From: Ignavibacteria bacterium | GTDB taxonomy: Bacteria > Bacteroidota > Ignavibacteria > Kapaibacteriales > UBA4661 | NCBI GenBank assembly: GCA_013298775.1 | Contig: JAAFIV010000007.1 | Coordinates: 94,975-158,974 of the forward strand | Length of the DNA stretch: 64,000 nucleotides | Reading direction: 5' to 3' | Part shown: positions 62,701 to 64,000 of the stretch, one piece after another | How the letters are laid out: the number at the start of each line of letters is the position of its first letter | How positions within the stretch are numbered: the first letter of the stretch is position 1 | Position numbers and translations under genes: made by a program | The notes under the pieces: generated by a model | Told to the model about the DNA's origin: nothing | What the model saw: the letters and a program-made list of their open reading frames with translations, nothing else | The model's database searches: none

Positions 62701-64000
62701 TTCAACAACGACGGCTTTCCCGACCTCGCACTTGCAACAGGCACTGGCGGCACAACCATCGGCGTTTTTCTCAATAATACCACTGGCGGTTTTAACGCTC
62801 CTGTGAGCTATGGAACCGTTACAACTCCGCACGGATTCTGTGTTGCAGACTTCGACGGCGACGGAAATTTGGATATTGCCGTTGGCGGATACGCTTCAAA
62901 TAGCATACGAATTCACAAAGGCAATGGCACGGGAACCTTTACCTCACCTCTGCCCGATATTGGTAGTTTAGGTGTTATTCAGGTCGTTCGAGCAGGAGAT
63001 TTTGACAATGACGGTGATATTGACATAGCTGCAAATATCGAAAACGGTCCTGTGCAAATCTTAACCAATAACGGTACAGGAAGATTTGCGCTGACGCAAA
63101 CGATTCCAGTGAATCCTTCGAGTTTTTTTGATGTCGGCGACGTCGATGGGGATGTCAATAGGACGGTAGATATTGTTGTGGCTTCAAATTCTCCCAAGAC
63201 GCTTCAGGTTCTCACGAATACAGCCGGACTGTTTACTGTAACCCAGACATTACCATTAACCAATATTAGTGTGGGAAATGTTCGTTTGGGCGACATGGAC
63301 GGCGACGGCGATTTGGATGCGGTTCTTCAGAATGGAACAGTATGCAGAAATACTGGAAGCGGTGTATTTACGCAGTTTTCGCAAGCAGGTGTCGGTGGAG
63401 AACTGTCAATTTCCCTCGCTGATATTGACGGCGACGGCGACCTTGATTGCATTAGCACGGATTTCTTCTCTTCTAGGATTGAAATTTTGAAAAATGGCAC
63501 ACAGCCGCTTATAAGCAGCGTCCTTCCGCCGCGCAACGGCAATGGCTCAGGAAACCCGAATATCGCTCTCGCCTCTGCGAATGTAAGGGTTAATTTCTCC
63601 ACAAACATCACCAGTGCAACCTATTCTTTGGCAAACGCGCAAAAACTCTTCCAAGTGCATGGTGGCTTTACGGGCAGTCGTACGCTCGGTGCAGGAGTCG
63701 GTTCGCCAAGTGGGATGTATTCTGGTCCGACTCTTTCAAGTGTAGAGTTTGACCCTTTTGTTGATTTCCGTCCAGGCGAACTCGTCAGCGTAAGCGTTAC
63801 CAATGCTTCCAGCAGTGTTACCACGCCGAACAACAGCGTGGGCATTCGCACTCGTCCGTTTGTGTTTGATTATCGTGTGGCGGCGGCTGGTCCGGGTGTG
63901 GGGACGTTTGTCCAAACGCAAGTCGTTGCGGGCGGTGGCGGGAATACTCGTGCTGTGGCAGTGGGAGATTTTGATAATGTCAATGGACTGGATATTGTGA
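56713..64000 (+). CDS. Giant secreted FG-GAP/VCBS repeat protein (3' end beyond window)
   Basis: Open reading frame of at least 2429 residues that leaves the window without a stop. Starts at 56713 or 56722 give a signal peptide ending LCAFSLRAQS; in-frame ATGs at 56665 and 56671 are also possible. Residues of about 46-386 hold seven SGTTVYVGGxF repeats (delta-60/DUF5122-like propeller). Ig-like SbsA-type domains follow at about 389, 862, 1342, 1806 and 2266. Between them lie blocks of exactly seven FG-GAP repeats with calcium-binding DxDxDGxxD loops (DFNNDGWLDIATAN, DMDNDGDLD, DVDGDGDLD). The Ig-plus-propeller unit is about 465 residues. This indicates a rod of seven-bladed propellers on the cell surface, probably adhesive. 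A T9SS tail would be expected beyond the window. Large minus-strand frames here are shadows. Confidence 0.93.
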   Translation, partial: MTCMTLSSLLRIVRVRQIVNFLTLLCLAFLCAFSLRAQSNTPLTNFPTFNGAVSSIAISGTTIYVGGGFTQATNAPANGGATVTRNRLAAIDMTTGALLPWDPNANSNVGVMTVNGSTVYVGGGFSNVGGQPRLSIAALDAATGLATAWDPGSFSISGLYAIAVSGTTVYVGGIFSNIGGQPRSNIAAINAATGLATPWNPNADGDVTTLLVNGTTVYVGGSFANIGGQPRNRIAALDASINTNNATLWNPNANNAVYSMALSGTTLYVGGIFTNIGGFGRIRIAALNTLVNTNNATLWNPTATANVGSIAISGTTVYVCGTFPNAGGFPRNNIAALDATINTGNATAWNPNADAGASAIAVSGSNVFVGGGFANVNATARAGFAAFAPPTPLVVPATLSPLRHANAATPTANIVVPFDQPMSAPTLTATQVKVTGNMRGYRSGVGSTYIPAASQVTITPSSNFLRNEIISVSVTNAQSTLGASNRPFVYQFRTGVATGPGISPGTFPNGLPGSPFASGAGSYSVQLGDFLDNDGDLDMAVANYSANTVLLYQNNPTGTFTLVRTLTAGFHARDVTLGDFNNDGWLDIATANIDANSISVFISAAGTLPLTATQTLTTGNKPPGIAVGDVNGDGWLDIITANNNSSGAGSISVFLNNGAGTILAGTDYATSDNGTQELAIGDMDNDGDLDVVTANAASSTVSVMLNNGLGVFAVLGTPVGVTGTTPVAISLVDINNDGNLDVFTANNGSSNVTQLRGSATGTLTFWVAYTVSASPHGLAIGDVNGISGPDIVVTNLASNTIDVLPGDGGGGFFGGTTWSQGTPAVNGWAAALGDVDGDGDLDLATSSNGVAVLRNMAQMNVQNNVVPFTAAVPVVPARNVNNAALNTTITIPFSQNLLGASVIAANFRVHGTMGGRRTAAPSLTATNTVTLAASTPNFLRGEQVFVTVTNAQSIAPDLAFTRPFVYGFRAAAGGTGTGNFVDARRYPTDSQPWNTVTGQFDNVAGVDFAVANTGAGTITVHRNDGTGNFPPGLPNTVTVTVGSSPIGLETGDFDNDGDTDIIVVCQGSVWFVRNNNDGTYTPSSVITSAYARLFAAVTDFNADGNLDIVFGNNCCAGTPGAQVYLGNGLPALAFTLSQTINDQGSDYVTPKVADMDGDGDMDILYCFDGASKGIRIYNNDGTGKFDGGTQVVSGTVLYNFQVGDLNNDNRPDIVYTTISGATQNVNIMLRTAPFTAYNFATTSVSLVGAVSPVTQLADVDADGDLDILAVRSVNQHLVVTLKNDGSGTFSVFAASPLVGFSGNNAVNGLFAFSAADFDGDGDLDLAIPKTPDNQVAVVLNQNPPLLVTGLTPAMNASSVVEPITISPMFNITASTSTYSVTGPVRVYASQSASRNITGGGSWLGSTFTPNNIPTLTRKFFPGEKVELVISSAATVGVGLMPLSQGVVRQFWAQVTSGPGTFLPGTTIPAGFSVRRVATGDINNDGLIDVISATDGGQVSVCRNLGGGASFTLASSTPTGSGGGFAALGDFNNDGWLDIATANYNANTVSVLLNPGSAPFLGTAVNYSVNSVQPNTLAIADVNGDGHLDIITANASGNTMSVLYGYGNGTFSSGVTFATGSSPFGITTGDFDNDGDIDIALGSFTTNVYIMQNDGKGVFTLFGTYGASLSNSLNIYAVDVNNNGNLDLVIGTNSGTNVTILQGAGTCAFSLSSNNMLTANANGLAVGDFDGNGQMDIVAGAGTGNIAFLRGNGSLTPIGAVNTSVTSNNLNDGLAVADFDNDGDLDILAALTSGNAAQIYFNVTPFNVQNNGPVTFTPPLTTPTFNTMNAALTTNITIPFSANVNPATVTPANFRVHGLSRGLRSVTTYGVAGMNTATLTGITAGLTSGFMPNEQVWVSVTNAQSTGGVNTRPFVMGFRAASPTLAPATLHPVGVLSIPGGWNPIAVADFDRNGTQDIVQTSVGQVRLFNGTGAGTFAAPVTLPNGGFDTYESAVGDFNNDGFPDLALATGTGGTTIGVFLNNTTGGFNAPVSYGTVTTPHGFCVADFDGDGNLDIAVGGYASNSIRIHKGNGTGTFTSPLPDIGSLGVIQVVRAGDFDNDGDIDIAANIENGPVQILTNNGTGRFALTQTIPVNPSSFFDVGDVDGDVNRTVDIVVASNSPKTLQVLTNTAGLFTVTQTLPLTNISVGNVRLGDMDGDGDLDAVLQNGTVCRNTGSGVFTQFSQAGVGGELSISLADIDGDGDLDCISTDFFSSRIEILKNGTQPLISSVLPPRNGNGSGNPNIALASANVRVNFSTNITSATYSLANAQKLFQVHGGFTGSRTLGAGVGSPSGMYSGPTLSSVEFDPFVDFRPGELVSVSVTNASSSVTTPNNSVGIRTRPFVFDYRVAAAGPGVGTFVQTQVVAGGGGNTRAVAVGDFDNVNGLDIV

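Overview
The window looks like a chromosomal segment from a member of the Bacteroidota/Chlorobiota (FCB) group. The pointers are a C-terminal type IX secretion sorting domain on a giant surface protein, a SMUG2-like (DUF4918) glycosylase, two-component regulator-propeller kinase architecture, and several -7 boxes of the TAnnTTTG type, the best being TTTG-N19-TATCTTTG upstream of the kinase. The exact lineage is not resolved from sequence alone; a Kapabacteria- or Ignavibacteria-like relative is possible. No rRNA, tRNA, CRISPR array, phage or intact transposase was seen.

Layout. 0.4-7 kb: a free-standing MetH reactivation domain, a SMUG2-like DNA glycosylase, a small membrane protein, a truncated ClpB, purH and holA. 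7.3-12.4 kb: a 1678-residue secreted protein with beta-propeller, choice-of-anchor-D repeats and a T9SS tail. 12.5-17.2 kb: a Uma2 nuclease and a single-chain restriction-methylation-specificity enzyme. 17.3-21.9 kb: an envelope signalling module (vWA protein, TonB-domain lipoprotein, ECF sigma factor, TonB-domain putative anti-sigma factor). 22-31.5 kb: chorismate and tryptophan genes (trpG, aroC, trpC, trpB) mixed with a chemoreceptor, a lipoprotein, a Uma2 protein and a very acidic protein. 31.7-36 kb: a membrane adenylate cyclase followed by an MscS channel with a cyclic-nucleotide-binding domain, then an NTF2-like protein. 36.3-42.6 kb: dnaG, an aquaporin, and 5-oxoprolinase genes (fused pxpB-pxpC, then pxpA). 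42.7-48.7 kb: a lipoprotein, a third Uma2 protein, a large propeller histidine kinase and a coiled-coil nuclease-like protein. 48.8-56.2 kb: thrA, an agmatine deiminase, an AbiEii-type toxin-antitoxin pair and mutS2. From 56.7 kb to the end: the first 2429 residues of a giant secreted FG-GAP protein that runs off the window.

Between the genes lie several families of 85-155 bp palindromic elements. They have inverted ends, three of them are flanked by convincing 8-9 bp direct repeats (target-site duplications), and they sit right at starts or stops of genes (trpB, pxpBC, aroC/trpC, clpB, cyclase). They behave like miniature inverted-repeat elements (MITEs), but no partner transposase is visible. 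They also create false upstream ORF extensions, so many starts given here are internal to the longest reading frame.

The most notable systems are (i) the giant protein, which reads as successive seven-bladed propellers joined by Ig-like domains, (ii) the cyclase/cyclic-nucleotide-MscS pair, (iii) the vWA-TonB-ECF-TonB module, and (iv) the undescribed MITE-like families.
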